A DNA stretch of 64,000 nt from Streptomyces taklimakanensis (lineage in GTDB: Bacteria; Actinomycetota; Actinomycetes; Streptomycetales; Streptomycetaceae): the NCBI RefSeq assembly GCF_009709575.1, contig NZ_WIXO01000001.1:2482001-2546000 (forward strand), read 5' to 3'. Of the stretch, positions 26,536 through 35,414 are shown one piece after another. The stretch's first letter is position 1. The number at the start of each line of letters is the position of its first letter. A program made the position numbers and the translations under genes. The notes under the pieces are model-generated. The model was not told where the DNA came from and made no database searches. It saw only the letters and a list, made by a program, of their open reading frames with translations.

Positions 26536-28032
26536 TTGGCACGCTTATCCTCCGCACCCGCGAGGAGACACCTGCGGTTCTGGTCGGCGGCCACCCTGGC
26601 GCTGTTCCTCCCCGTGGTCTCCCTCGGCCTGATCGCGGCCCACACCACGGGGTCGCGGACCGCCGCGTCCGACGCGGCCCCTCCCCACGAGGGCATGGGC
26701 GCCGCGGGCCACTTCCTCCTCGCCGCGGCCGCCGTCCTGGCGGCCGCCCACCTCGGCGGCGTCCTGGTCCGGCGCCTCGGGCAGCCGCGGGTCGTCGGCG
26801 AGATCTGCGCGGGTCTGCTCCTGGGCCCGTCCCTCCTCGGGCGCGCCGCTCCCGACGCGGCCGGGTGGCTCTTTCCGGAGCGAGTCCTGCCCATGCTGGA
26901 CGGTCTGGCCCAACTCGGTCTGGCCCTGTTCGTGTTCGGCGTGGGGCGGGAGCTGTCCGGCACGCGCCTGCGCGGTGCCGCCGGCCAGGCCCTGCTGATC
27001 AGCCAGGCGTCCCTGCTGATCCCCTTCGCCGCCGGCGCCGCCGTGGCGGTGGCGCTGGTGGACGACCACCTCGGCCCCGGCGGCCGCCCCCTGACCTTCG
27101 TCCTGTTCATCGGCTGCACGCTCAGCGTCACCGCGTTCCCCGTCCTGGCCCGCATCCTGGCCGACCTGGGCATCACCCGCACCCGCACCGGACAGCTCGG
27201 TCTCTACTCCGCGGCGGTGGGCGACGCGGGCAGTTGGCTGCTGCTCGCCGCGATCCTGGCCGCGTCCCACGGCTTCGGCGCCTCCCGGCTGCTGCTCGAC
27301 ATCGCCCTCCTCGTCGCCGTGGCCGTCCTCTTCCTCGGCCCGCTGCGGCTGCTGCTGGCGCGGTGGGCGGACCGCGCGGACGGGAGGCGGGGCGCGGAGG
27401 TCGGCACGGCGGTCCTCCTCACCGTGTGCGTCACCGCGTCGGCCGCCCTCACCGCGGCCCTGGGCGTCCACCAGCTCATCGGCGCCCTGCTGGCGGGCGT
27501 CGCCTGGCCCACCCGCGGCCGGTGGGCCGTGGCCGTCGCCGAGCGCCTCGCCGACACCGCCAAGACCGTGCTGCTGCCGTTCTTCTTCTTCGGCTTCGGC
27601 CTCACCACCGACCTGGGAGCCCTGGCCTGGGGCGGGGAGGCGGCGCTGACGTTCGGCTGCCTGCTGGCCGTCGCCGTCGCCTCCAAGGTCCTCGGCCCCG
27701 GCCTGTGCGCGCGGTTGACGGGCATGTCCTGGCCGTCGGCCCTCGCCCTGGGCGTCCTGCTCAACGCGCGCGGGCTGACGGAACTCGTCGTCATCCAGAT
27801 CGGGTACCAGGCGCGGATCATCGACGCGGAGATGGCGAGCGTCCTGACCCTCGTCGCGCTGGTCACGACGGCCGTCACCAGCCCGTTGCTGCGGCTGCTC
27901 GGGCCCGGCGCCCTCGACGATCGCCCCCTTCCGCGAAGACCTCCCCCACCCGGCGCCGGGGAGGATCCGGGCGCCCCGGCAAAGCCGGCCGGCAGCCGGC
28001 ACAGCGCCGACTCGGTGGGCACGGGCGCGTGA
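26536..28032 (+). CDS. CPA2-family cation/H+ antiporter
   Basis: A 498-residue membrane protein with about 13 hydrophobic helices, of the monovalent cation:proton antiporter-2 family. Motifs: RLGQPRVVGEICAGLLLGPSLLG, LFVFGVGREL, FIGCTLSVTAFPVLARIL (the conserved unwound helix region) and LGVLLNARGLTELVVIQIG. The only in-frame start before the first helix is TTG at 26536, with a weak ribosome site. Codon 4 is TTA (26545-26547), so like the divergent adenylation gene it may need bldA tRNA. Similar antiporters occur in antibiotic clusters; the role here could be ion or pH homeostasis or metabolite export. Confidence 0.85.
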   Translation: MARLSSAPARRHLRFWSAATLALFLPVVSLGLIAAHTTGSRTAASDAAPPHEGMGAAGHFLLAAAAVLAAAHLGGVLVRRLGQPRVVGEICAGLLLGPSLLGRAAPDAAGWLFPERVLPMLDGLAQLGLALFVFGVGRELSGTRLRGAAGQALLISQASLLIPFAAGAAVAVALVDDHLGPGGRPLTFVLFIGCTLSVTAFPVLARILADLGITRTRTGQLGLYSAAVGDAGSWLLLAAILAASHGFGASRLLLDIALLVAVAVLFLGPLRLLLARWADRADGRRGAEVGTAVLLTVCVTASAALTAALGVHQLIGALLAGVAWPTRGRWAVAVAERLADTAKTVLLPFFFFGFGLTTDLGALAWGGEAALTFGCLLAVAVASKVLGPGLCARLTGMSWPSALALGVLLNARGLTELVVIQIGYQARIIDAEMASVLTLVALVTTAVTSPLLRLLGPGALDDRPLPRRPPPPGAGEDPGAPAKPAGSRHSADSVGTGA

Positions 28033-28755
28033 CCCGCGGCGGGTCCCGGGCCGGTCTCAGGGCAGCCGGCCGGAGCCGGACCCACCGACGCCCGCGGCCG
28101 ACCCGCCGCCTCCCTGGTGGGGTTCGTGCTCGTCGCGCGCCTGCTCGTGATCGCCCCGGACGGCGACATCGAAGACGGCACCGGCGAAGACGGAGATCGC
28201 CCGAACGGCGTCGCCCAGGAGGTGCCGATGGTGGCGGTGTCCGCCGTCGCCGCCCCGCGCGTCGAGTTCACCGAGCGCGGTGGCCCCCGACGCCGGACCG
28301 CCGGTTTTCTGGGAAGGGATGGATGCGCTGTTCATGGCTCCGCCGCTTGCCGATTCAGCCCGATTGGTCCGTTTCCATCCTATGCCTCGTCACAGCTTTC
28401 CTCCGGCCGCGACCCGTGGTGTCCGACCGTCTTTCCGGTGGCGGGCGTGTGGCGGATATACGGTCGCCCGCCCGGACGGTCAGGGCTACAATCACCTCTC
28501 TCCCGCCTCCCGCGCCGTGGTGACGCACGGCCCCGTCCGCGTCCGCACGGGCCCGTCCGCCGCGCCGCCGGGGAGGAGTCGGCCGGTCGGCACCGGCCGG
28601 CCCGGTCGCGCCCCCGACGGCGAAGCCCCCGCCGGCCCCGCGACCCTCCCGCCCAGTCCGCACCAGTCGCCCACCGCACCGGGGCGCGGCGTCCGCGCAC
28701 CCCCATCGCGCCGGGCCGCCGCACGCCACCGTGCGCATCCACCGGAGGCTCCACC
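28033..28755. other. Long leader before helD; possible cryptic ORF
   Basis: 723 bases without a confident gene. Between about 28081 and 28270 the plus frame shared with helD has very high GC at third positions, and one minus frame over the same bases also looks coding-like, so a small or decayed gene cannot be excluded. I recognise neither product. Base 28300-28500 is more A+T-rich; TACAAT at 28487-28492 is a possible -10 for helD, without a good -35. Confidence 0.4.
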
Positions 28756-30822
28756 GTGCCCTCGCACGTCCACGACCAGCAGACCGACAGGCCGACCGAT
28801 CCCCTGGAACGCGAACGCGCCCACCTGACCGCCTCCCGGACCGCGCTGCGCGCCATGCGCGAGGACGTCGAGGCCCTCGACATCAGGGACGTCACCGCCA
28901 ACTGGGTGAACGCCGAGGCCCTCCAGCACCAGATCGACGCCCGCGTCGCGGCCCTGGCCGACCTCGCCGACACCCCGCTGTTCTTCGGCCGCCTGGATCT
29001 GGCCCCCGACCCGGAGCCGGCCCGGTACTACATCGGCCGCCGCCACGTCCACGACGCCGACGGCGACCCGATGGTCATCGACTGGCGCGCCCCCGTCTCC
29101 CAACCCTTCTACCGCGCCTCCGGGAGGGACCCGCAGGGCGTCGAGCTGCGCCGCCGCTTCGGCTACACCGGCGGCGAGCTGACCGCCTACGAGGACGAGC
29201 GCCTGACCGACCCGGAGGAGGCCGAGCGGGTCAGCGCGCTGCTGCGACGGGAGATCGAGCGTCCGCGCGTCGGCCCGATGCGCGACATCGTGGCGACGAT
29301 CCAGCCCGAGCAGGACGAGATCGTCCGCACCGGCGTCGAGGGCACGGTGTGCGTCCAGGGGGCGCCCGGCACCGGCAAGACGGCCGTCGGCCTGCACCGC
29401 GTGGCGTACCTGCTGTACGCGCACCGCGAGCGGCTGGCCCGCAGCGGAACGCTGGTCATCGGCCCGAACCGGTCCTTCCTGCGCTACATCGAGCAGGTGC
29501 TGCCCGCCCTGGGCGAGCTGTCGGTCCGACAGACGACGGTGGAGGACCTGGTGACCGCCGACACCGGCGTGACGGTGCGCGGCGTCGACGACCCGGAGGC
29601 CGCCCGGATCAAGGGCGACGCCCGGATGGCCGAGGTGCTGCGCCGCGCGGTCCGCGCGGGCGTGACGATGCCGACCGAGCCGTGCGTCGTGGTGCGCGGC
29701 TCGCGCCGCTGGCGGATCCCGGCGTACGAGCTGGAGGAGATCGTCCGCGAGCTGCTGGACCGCGGCATCCGCCACGGCGCGGCCCGCGAGGCCCTGCCGC
29801 GGCGCATCGCGCACGCCGTGCTGACCCGGATGGAACGGGCCGGCGAGGCACCGGACGACCGGGTACAGGACGCGGTCGCCCGCAACGCGGCGGTGAAGGC
29901 CCAGGTCAAGGCGGTGTGGCCGGAGGTGGACCCGGCCAGGCTGGTGCTGCGCCTGCTCTCGGACGCCGACTTCCTGGCCGAGTGCTCCGAGGGGATCCTC
30001 ACCGACGAGGAGCGCAAGGCGATCCTGTGGACGAAGCCGCCGCGCGGAGTGAGGTCGGCGGCGTGGTCGGTCGCCGACGCGGTGCTGGTCGACGAGGCCG
30101 GCGACCTGGTGCGGCGCACGCCCTCGCTCGGCCACGTCGTCCTCGACGAGGCGCAGGACCTCTCCCCCATGCAGTACCGGGCGGTGGGCCGCCGCTGTGC
30201 CACCGGCTCGGCGACGATCCTGGGCGACCTGGCCCAGGGCACCACCCCGTGGGCGACGGCGAGTTGGGCCGAGGCCCTGTCCCACCTGGGCAAGCCGGAC
30301 GCGGCGGTGGAGGAACTGACCCAGGGCTTCCGCGTGCCGCGCGAGGTCATCGCCTACGCCTCCCGGCTGCTGCCGCACATCGCCCCGGGCCTGTCCGAGG
30401 CGACGTCGATCCGTGACGCGGCGGGCTCGTTGCGGGTGCGGTCGGCACGGGTGGAGGAGTTGACCGGCGCGGTGGTGGACGCCTGCCGCGAGGCACTGGA
30501 GCGGGAGGGGTCGATCGGTCTGATCGCCGCCGACGCCCGCGTCCCCGCCTTGGCCGCGGCGCTGAACGCCGCCGGGCTCCCCCACCTCGCCCCCGGCACC
30601 GAGACGGACGCCGACGCCCGTCTCACCCTCGTCCCGGCGACGCTGGCCAAGGGCCTGGAGTACGACCACGTGGTCCTGGACGAGCCGGCGGCCGTCGTCG
30701 ACGGCGAGCCGGACGAGCGCACCGGCCTGCGCCGCCTGTACGTGGCCCTGACGCGTGCGGTCTCCGGCCTCACCGTCGTCCACGCGGCGCCGCTGCCCGA
30801 GCCGCTGGCCGGCGGGGCATGA
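28756..30822 (+). CDS. helD: HelD-type RNA polymerase-associated ATPase
   Basis: A 688-residue superfamily 1 (UvrD/Rep-like) ATPase. N-terminal coiled-coil arm (residues about 12-70), then PMVIDWRAPVSQPFYRA (typical of HelD proteins), Walker A GAPGTGKTAVGLHR near residue 200, Walker B LDEAQDLSPMQ near residue 470, LAQGTTPWA, and a C-terminal motor piece (LAKGLEYDHVVLDEP, RRLYVALTRA). HelD proteins pry stalled or drug-bound RNA polymerase off DNA using ATP; a Streptomyces relative (HelR) gives rifampicin tolerance. GTG at 28756 with GGAGG seven bases upstream. I found no rifamycin-associated element upstream. Confidence 0.9.
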   Translation: MPSHVHDQQTDRPTDPLERERAHLTASRTALRAMREDVEALDIRDVTANWVNAEALQHQIDARVAALADLADTPLFFGRLDLAPDPEPARYYIGRRHVHDADGDPMVIDWRAPVSQPFYRASGRDPQGVELRRRFGYTGGELTAYEDERLTDPEEAERVSALLRREIERPRVGPMRDIVATIQPEQDEIVRTGVEGTVCVQGAPGTGKTAVGLHRVAYLLYAHRERLARSGTLVIGPNRSFLRYIEQVLPALGELSVRQTTVEDLVTADTGVTVRGVDDPEAARIKGDARMAEVLRRAVRAGVTMPTEPCVVVRGSRRWRIPAYELEEIVRELLDRGIRHGAAREALPRRIAHAVLTRMERAGEAPDDRVQDAVARNAAVKAQVKAVWPEVDPARLVLRLLSDADFLAECSEGILTDEERKAILWTKPPRGVRSAAWSVADAVLVDEAGDLVRRTPSLGHVVLDEAQDLSPMQYRAVGRRCATGSATILGDLAQGTTPWATASWAEALSHLGKPDAAVEELTQGFRVPREVIAYASRLLPHIAPGLSEATSIRDAAGSLRVRSARVEELTGAVVDACREALEREGSIGLIAADARVPALAAALNAAGLPHLAPGTETDADARLTLVPATLAKGLEYDHVVLDEPAAVVDGEPDERTGLRRLYVALTRAVSGLTVVHAAPLPEPLAGGA

Positions 30823-30855
30823 CCCGCGACCCCGCCGACGGCTCCGACGGCTCCT

Positions 30856-30885
30856 ACGAACCGACGAACCGACGAACCGACGAAC
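30856..30885 (+). repeat. 8-bp tandem repeat in the aldo/keto reductase leader
   Basis: Three full copies and one partial copy of ACGAACCG lie between the helD stop and the aldo/keto reductase start. It is non-coding and ends 12 bases before the ATG, so copy-number change would alter the spacing of the leader. Confidence 0.85.
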
Positions 30886-30897
30886 AGGGAAGACCGG

Positions 30898-31803
30898 ATG
30901 ACGGAGAAGACGATCACCGCCGCGTCCGCGGGCACCTGGCGGCTCGGCGACCTGACCGTCAACCGCATGGGCTTCGGCGCGATGCGTCTGACGGGCAGCG
31001 CCGCCTTCGACCTCGGCACGCCGAGCGACCGCGACCGGGCCGTCGCCGTGCTGCGCCGCGCCGTCGAACTCGGCGTGAACCACATCGACACCGCCGCGTT
31101 CTACTTCTCGGCGACACGCTCCGCCAACGAACTGATCAACCGCGCCCTGGCCCCCTACCCGGACGACCTGGTCATCGCCACCAAGGTCTGGCCGGGACGC
31201 GACCCGTCGGGCGGGTGGTGGTGGGCCAGGCCGGAGCAGCTGCGCGGCCAGGTCGAGGAGAACATCCGCCAACTCGGCCGCGACCACCTCGACGTGGTCG
31301 TCCTGCGCGTCCCGCCGAGCCGGCGGAACGGGTCGATCGCCGAACACTTCGGCGCGCTCGCGGAGTTGCGCGACGCCGGGCTCATCCGCCACCTGGGCCT
31401 CTCCAACGCCACGGCCGAGCACCTCGCGGAGGCACAGGCGACGGCTCCGGTGGTGTGCGTGCAGAACGCCTACGGCATCGGCGCACCGGCCGAGGAGCGC
31501 GAACTCCTGCGCCGGTGCGGGGAGCGGGGCATCGCCTTCGTACCGTTCTTCGCGATAGCCGGCCGGGGGCGCGAAGCGGGCGCGAGGGGAACCGACGACG
31601 AGGCGGTCCTCGCCGTCGCCCGCGCGCACGGCACGACACCCGCCCAGGTCCGACTGGCGTGGACGCTCCGGCAGGGGGAGCACGTCCTGGCCATCCCCGG
31701 CACCGGCAACCCGGACCACCTGGTCGAGAACGTCGCCGCCGGCGTACTGCGGCTCTCGGACGACGAGACGGCCCGCCTCGACGCCCTGGACGCCGGGGGG
31801 TGA
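30898..31803 (+). CDS. Aldo/keto reductase with Arg in place of the catalytic His
   Basis: A 301-residue aldo/keto reductase (TIM barrel, NADPH-dependent). GFGAMRLTG opens the barrel; tetrad residues Asp64 (HIDTA), Tyr69 (FYF) and Lys96 (TKVW) are present, but the fourth position, normally His in LLH, is Arg137 (LDVVVLRVPP). IPGTGNPDHLVEN near the end is the usual NADP phosphate-binding region. The Arg variant is, as I recall, shared by some oxidoreductases of this subfamily, so the enzyme may still be active on a different carbonyl. ATG at 30898 has a weak AGGGAAGA site. It lies 75 bases after helD. Confidence 0.87.
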   Translation: MTEKTITAASAGTWRLGDLTVNRMGFGAMRLTGSAAFDLGTPSDRDRAVAVLRRAVELGVNHIDTAAFYFSATRSANELINRALAPYPDDLVIATKVWPGRDPSGGWWWARPEQLRGQVEENIRQLGRDHLDVVVLRVPPSRRNGSIAEHFGALAELRDAGLIRHLGLSNATAEHLAEAQATAPVVCVQNAYGIGAPAEERELLRRCGERGIAFVPFFAIAGRGREAGARGTDDEAVLAVARAHGTTPAQVRLAWTLRQGEHVLAIPGTGNPDHLVENVAAGVLRLSDDETARLDALDAGG

Positions 31804-31834
31804 GACGCGTCGGTCGAAGACCGCCCCCGGCCGG

Positions 31835-32548
31835 TCACCGGGCCGGTTCGGCGTCCAGCGTCGTGCGCCAGACACGGACCGCGTCCGGGGAGACCGGGGC
31901 CGTCCAGCTCCCGGCGCGGGCCGCGCCGCCGATGTGGAAGGCGGTGACGCCCGCCGCGCGCAGCGTGGGGACGTGGTCGAGGCGGAGCCCGCCGCCGGCC
32001 ATCAGCAGCGGCCGGTAGCCGGGGTCGCCCGCCGCCATGCGGGCCGCCTCGGCGCACAGCACCTCCAGGCCGTCCGGCACGCCGTCCGCCGAGCCGGCGG
32101 TGAGGTAGGTGTCCAGGCCGGGCAGGCCGTCGAGCCGTTTGCGCAGCACGTCGCGGTCGGCGCAGCCGTCGATGGCGCGGTGGAAGGTCCAGCGACAGCC
32201 GGGGACGGCGTCCAGCAGGGCGCCGATCGCGGGGAGGTCGGGGGCTCCGGTGTCGTCGAGGAAACCGAGCACGAACTCCTCGGCGCCCTCGGCGCGCAGC
32301 GCTCGGGCCCGTCCGCACAGGTCGTCGAGCGCCTCGGGGGCGCCGGCCGCGAAGTCGTCGGTCGCCCGCAGCATCACGCGCACCGGCAGGTCGACGGCGT
32401 CGCGTACGGCGGCGAAGGTCTCACGGGCCGGGGTGAGCCCTCCGGCCGTCATGTCGGCGGCGAGTTCGAGACGGTCGGCGCCGCCGTCCCGCGCGGCGAC
32501 CGCGTCCCGGGCGTCGAGCGCGATCACTTCCAGAATTGGTCTAGACAT
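31835..32548 (-). CDS. cutC: CutC family protein
   Basis: A 237-residue TIM-barrel protein of the CutC family. Motifs: LEVIALDARDAVAARDGGADRLELAADMTAGGLTP at the start, PVRVMLRA, RWTFHRAIDGCAD near residue 120 and GGGLRLDHVPTLRAAG near residue 185. CutC was linked to copper homeostasis in E. coli, but its reaction is unresolved. The ATG at 32548 has no Shine-Dalgarno. The start codon lies inside a TCTAGA-centred palindrome that resembles a DasR operator. It diverges from the HD-domain gene. Confidence 0.88.
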   Translation of the reverse strand: MSRPILEVIALDARDAVAARDGGADRLELAADMTAGGLTPARETFAAVRDAVDLPVRVMLRATDDFAAGAPEALDDLCGRARALRAEGAEEFVLGFLDDTGAPDLPAIGALLDAVPGCRWTFHRAIDGCADRDVLRKRLDGLPGLDTYLTAGSADGVPDGLEVLCAEAARMAAGDPGYRPLLMAGGGLRLDHVPTLRAAGVTAFHIGGAARAGSWTAPVSPDAVRVWRTTLDAEPAR

Positions 32549-32550
32549 AT
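32535..32550. promoter_or_regulatory. Possible DasR (dre-like) site at cutC start
   Basis: ATTGGTCTAGACATAT matches 12 of 16 positions of the dre consensus (A[CG]TGGTCTAGACCA[CG]T), with the core GGTCTAGAC intact. It overlaps the cutC start codon, so part of the match may be due to coding constraint. Confidence 0.3.
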
Positions 32551-32607
32551 AGCGGAGCCTGCCATATCGCCGGACACGGGGGGAAGGCGCGCCCCACAAT
32601 TGCCCCC

Positions 32608-33294
32608 ATGTCCTCCCCCGAAGGCCGCCACCCGGCCCACGACGAGCTCCGCGAGCGCTGGACCCGCACCCTCCTGGCCGTTCGCCGCCCGGACGCCTCC
32701 CCCCACGGCGCCCCGTCCCCGTACGCCTACGCCGACGACCTGCTCGCCCGCTGGGCCGAGCCCCACCGCCGCTACCACACCACCGACCACCTGATCGCCG
32801 TGCTGGACCGGATCGGGCTGCTCTCCGCGCACTGCGAGGACCCGGAGGCGGTGGCGGCCGTCACGCTGGCGGCCTGGTTCCACGACGCGGTCCACCTCCC
32901 GGACCGCTCCACCAACGAGGAACGCAGCGCCCGCCTGGCCGAACGCGCCCTCCCCGAGGCGGGCGTCCCCCCACGGCTCGCCGCCGAGGTCGCCCGGCTG
33001 GTCCGCCTGACCGTCACCCACGACCCGGCGCCCGGCGACACCGGCGGGGAGGTGCTGTGCGACGCCGACCTCGCCGTTCTGGCCGGGACGCCGCGGGAGT
33101 ACGCGGCCTACGCCGCCGCCGTCCGCGAGGAGTACGCCTCCGTCCCCGACGACGCCTTCCGCGTCGGCCGCGCCGACGTGCTGCGCCGGCTCCTCGGTCT
33201 GCCGCGGCTGTTCCGCACCCCCTACGGCCACGACCACTGGGAACACGACGCCCGCCGCAACCTGACCACGGAGCTGGAGCTGCTCGTGGCGTGA
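32608..33294 (+). CDS. HD-domain metal-dependent phosphohydrolase-like protein
   Basis: A 228-residue protein with an HD-type arrangement: RRYHTTDHLIAVLDRI near residue 50, AAWFHDAVH near residue 90, NEERSARLAERAL, TVTHDP and the late Asp in CDADLAVL near residue 151. Such proteins are common in bacteria, often annotated as predicted metal-dependent HD superfamily hydrolases; substrate is unknown. ATG at 32608 with CACAAT seven bases upstream and no Shine-Dalgarno (leaderless pattern). Twenty-one bases separate it from the next gene. Confidence 0.8.
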   Translation: MSSPEGRHPAHDELRERWTRTLLAVRRPDASPHGAPSPYAYADDLLARWAEPHRRYHTTDHLIAVLDRIGLLSAHCEDPEAVAAVTLAAWFHDAVHLPDRSTNEERSARLAERALPEAGVPPRLAAEVARLVRLTVTHDPAPGDTGGEVLCDADLAVLAGTPREYAAYAAAVREEYASVPDDAFRVGRADVLRRLLGLPRLFRTPYGHDHWEHDARRNLTTELELLVA

Positions 33295-33315
33295 GCCGCG
33301 CCTACGCTGGAGGGC

Positions 33316-33879
33316 ATGGACCGACTGGACGCCCTGGACCGGGCCTACGAGGAGTTCGACCGACGGGTCCGCGCGGTGCGCGACGACCAGTGGGACGCCC
33401 CCACCCCGTGCGCCGAGTGGTCCGTGCGGGACCTGGTCGGCCACCTCGTCGGCGAACACCTGTGGGCGCCCTGGCTGCTGCGCGGCGCGACCCTGGAGGA
33501 GGTCGGCGACCGGTTCGACGGCGACGTCCTCGGTGACGACCCCGTGGCCGCGTGGCGGCGTGCCGCGGCGGAGTCGAAGGCCGCCTTCCACCGTCCCGGC
33601 GCGCTGGAGGGGCGGGTGCACACCAGCGACGGCCCGCGGCCGACCGTCGACTACGCCCGGGAGATGATCACCGACCTCACCGTGCACGCGTGGGACCTGG
33701 CCCGCGGCATCGGTGCCGACGACCGCCTGGACGAGGAGCTGGCCCGGTGGGTCCACGACGCGGTGCGTCCCGTGGCGGGCACTCTCCGGGCGACGGGCCT
33801 GTTCGGCGAGCCGGTCGAGGTCGCGCCGTCGGCGGGCCCCCAGGAGAGGCTGGTCGCCCTGCTCGGCCGCAGGCCCTGA
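33316..33879 (+). CDS. DinB-like TIGR03086 family protein (mycothiol-dependent type)
   Basis: A 187-residue protein of the DinB/mycothiol-dependent maleylpyruvate isomerase superfamily, TIGR03086 branch. The opening DRAYEEFDRRVRAVRDDQWDAPTPCAEWSVRDLVGHL holds the PTPCxxWxVRxLVxH signature with a metal-binding His near residue 43; a second metal His is in DLTVHAWDLARGIG near residue 125. Actinobacterial members often use mycothiol or act as S-transferases; substrate unknown. ATG at 33316 with TACGCT seven bases upstream; a GGAGG sits only two bases from the ATG, too close to work well. Confidence 0.83.
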   Translation: MDRLDALDRAYEEFDRRVRAVRDDQWDAPTPCAEWSVRDLVGHLVGEHLWAPWLLRGATLEEVGDRFDGDVLGDDPVAAWRRAAAESKAAFHRPGALEGRVHTSDGPRPTVDYAREMITDLTVHAWDLARGIGADDRLDEELARWVHDAVRPVAGTLRATGLFGEPVEVAPSAGPQERLVALLGRRP

Positions 33880-33939
33880 CGCCCGGCCGCGGGCCCCGGC
33901 CGGGGACGGGCCGGGAGCCGGCCGGCGGCCCGGCGGGGA

Positions 33940-35289
33940 ATGCGCGCCCCGGTGGTGATGTTGGTCCCGGACATGCCGCAGCCTGACACCGCGCCCCCCG
34001 GCGCCCCACCCCGCGCCGGACGCACCCGCATGCCCCTGGCCGTCTACGTCCTCGGACTCTCGGTCTTCGCCCTGGGAACCTCGGAGTTCATGCTCTCCGG
34101 GCTCCTCCAGCCGCTCGCCCGCGACCTGGACGTGACCATCCCGCAGGCCGGACTGCTGGTCTCCGCCTTCGCCGTCGGGATGGTGGTCGGGGCGCCGGTG
34201 CTGGCCGCGGCGACGCTGCGCCTGCCCCGGCGCACCACGCTCATCGTCCTGCTGGCCGTCTTCGGACTCGGCCAGGTGGCCGGAGCACTGGCACCGACGT
34301 ACGGGACGCTGTTCGCCTCTCGGGTGGTGAGCGCGCTGGCCTGCGCCGGGTTCTGGGCCGTGGGCGCCGCGGTGGCCGTGTCGCTGGTGCCGCCGGGCAT
34401 GAAGGCGCGGGCGATGGCGACGATGATCGGCGGGCTGAGCGTCGCCAACGTCATCGGCGTGCCCGCCGGGGCCCTGCTCGGGCAGCACGCGGGCTGGCGC
34501 TCGGCGTTCTGGGCGGTGGCCGTCCTGTCGGCGATCGGGCTGGTCGGCGTGGTCACGCTCGTCCCGCGCACCGAACCGCCCACCGGGGACGACCGTCCGG
34601 TGCTCCGCCGCGAACTGCGGATCTACCGGAACGGCCAGGTGTGGCTGGCCCTGGTGATCACCGCGCTCAACGCCGCCGCCACCTTCTGCCTCTTCTCCTA
34701 CCTCTCCCCGCTGCTCACCGAGACCGCCGGGCTGGACGAGGGCTGGGTGCCGACCGTGCTGGCGCTGTTCGGGGTCGGCGCGCTGATCGGGTCGGCGACC
34801 GGCGGCCGGGCCGGTGACCGGAACCTGTTCGGGACGATGGGCGGGGGCATGGCCGCCACCACCGTCGTCCTGGCGCTGCTGGCGCTCACCGCGCACCTGC
34901 CGGCGGCGGCCGTCGGGCTGGCGCTGCTGCTCGGGGTGACGGCCTTCTTCACCGCCCCGGCCGTCAACGCCCGGATGTTCGACGTGGCGGGCGCCGCCCC
35001 CACCCTCGCGGGGGCCACGACGACCTCGGCGTTCAACCTGGGCAACACCATCGGTCCGTGGATCGGCGGCTTGGTGATCACCGCGGGCTGGGGTTACCAG
35101 GGCGTCTCCTGGGTCAGCGCGCTGCTGGCCGCCGCGGCCGTCGGCGCGACGGTCGTCGCCGCCCGCCGGCACCGGCGCACCGCCGCCTCCCGCGTGGTGG
35201 TCGGGGCCGGTGGCACGGGCGTCCCCGCCCCGGGCTCCGGCGGCCCGGGAACGGTCCCGGAGGCGAGCGCCGAGGGCCTCGGACGGTAG
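33940..35289 (+). CDS. AraJ/Cmx-type MFS exporter
   Basis: A protein of up to 449 residues with twelve hydrophobic helices, of the DHA1 branch of MFS that includes arabinose-efflux-like and chloramphenicol exporters. Motifs: GTSEFMLSGLLQPLARDL in helix 1, GAPVLAAATLRLPRRTTLI (MFS motif A region) and GWRSAFWAVAVLS. The C-terminal 45 residues are Gly/Ser/Pro-rich. Substrate unknown. The start is uncertain: in-frame ATGs at 33940, 33958 and 33973 all lack a well-placed Shine-Dalgarno, and homology-like sequence starts near residue 31. Confidence 0.83.
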   Translation: MRAPVVMLVPDMPQPDTAPPGAPPRAGRTRMPLAVYVLGLSVFALGTSEFMLSGLLQPLARDLDVTIPQAGLLVSAFAVGMVVGAPVLAAATLRLPRRTTLIVLLAVFGLGQVAGALAPTYGTLFASRVVSALACAGFWAVGAAVAVSLVPPGMKARAMATMIGGLSVANVIGVPAGALLGQHAGWRSAFWAVAVLSAIGLVGVVTLVPRTEPPTGDDRPVLRRELRIYRNGQVWLALVITALNAAATFCLFSYLSPLLTETAGLDEGWVPTVLALFGVGALIGSATGGRAGDRNLFGTMGGGMAATTVVLALLALTAHLPAAAVGLALLLGVTAFFTAPAVNARMFDVAGAAPTLAGATTTSAFNLGNTIGPWIGGLVITAGWGYQGVSWVSALLAAAAVGATVVAARRHRRTAASRVVVGAGGTGVPAPGSGGPGTVPEASAEGLGR

Positions 35290-35414
35290 CTCCGGCGGAA
35301 CCCGGGAACCCGGAGGTCCGGGGCCGGGGCGCTACCCTCGGGAGCCAGCGGTCCGTGAGCCGACCGGCCCGGCCCCGCCCCGCGGCGGGGGGACCCTTCG
35401 GAAGGACGTGTCGA

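Noticed and set aside
28033..28755. A rifamycin-associated element controlling helD, as described for HelR
   Set aside because: I looked through the leader for the known GC-rich inverted repeat and did not see it, so rifampicin-type induction is not claimed.
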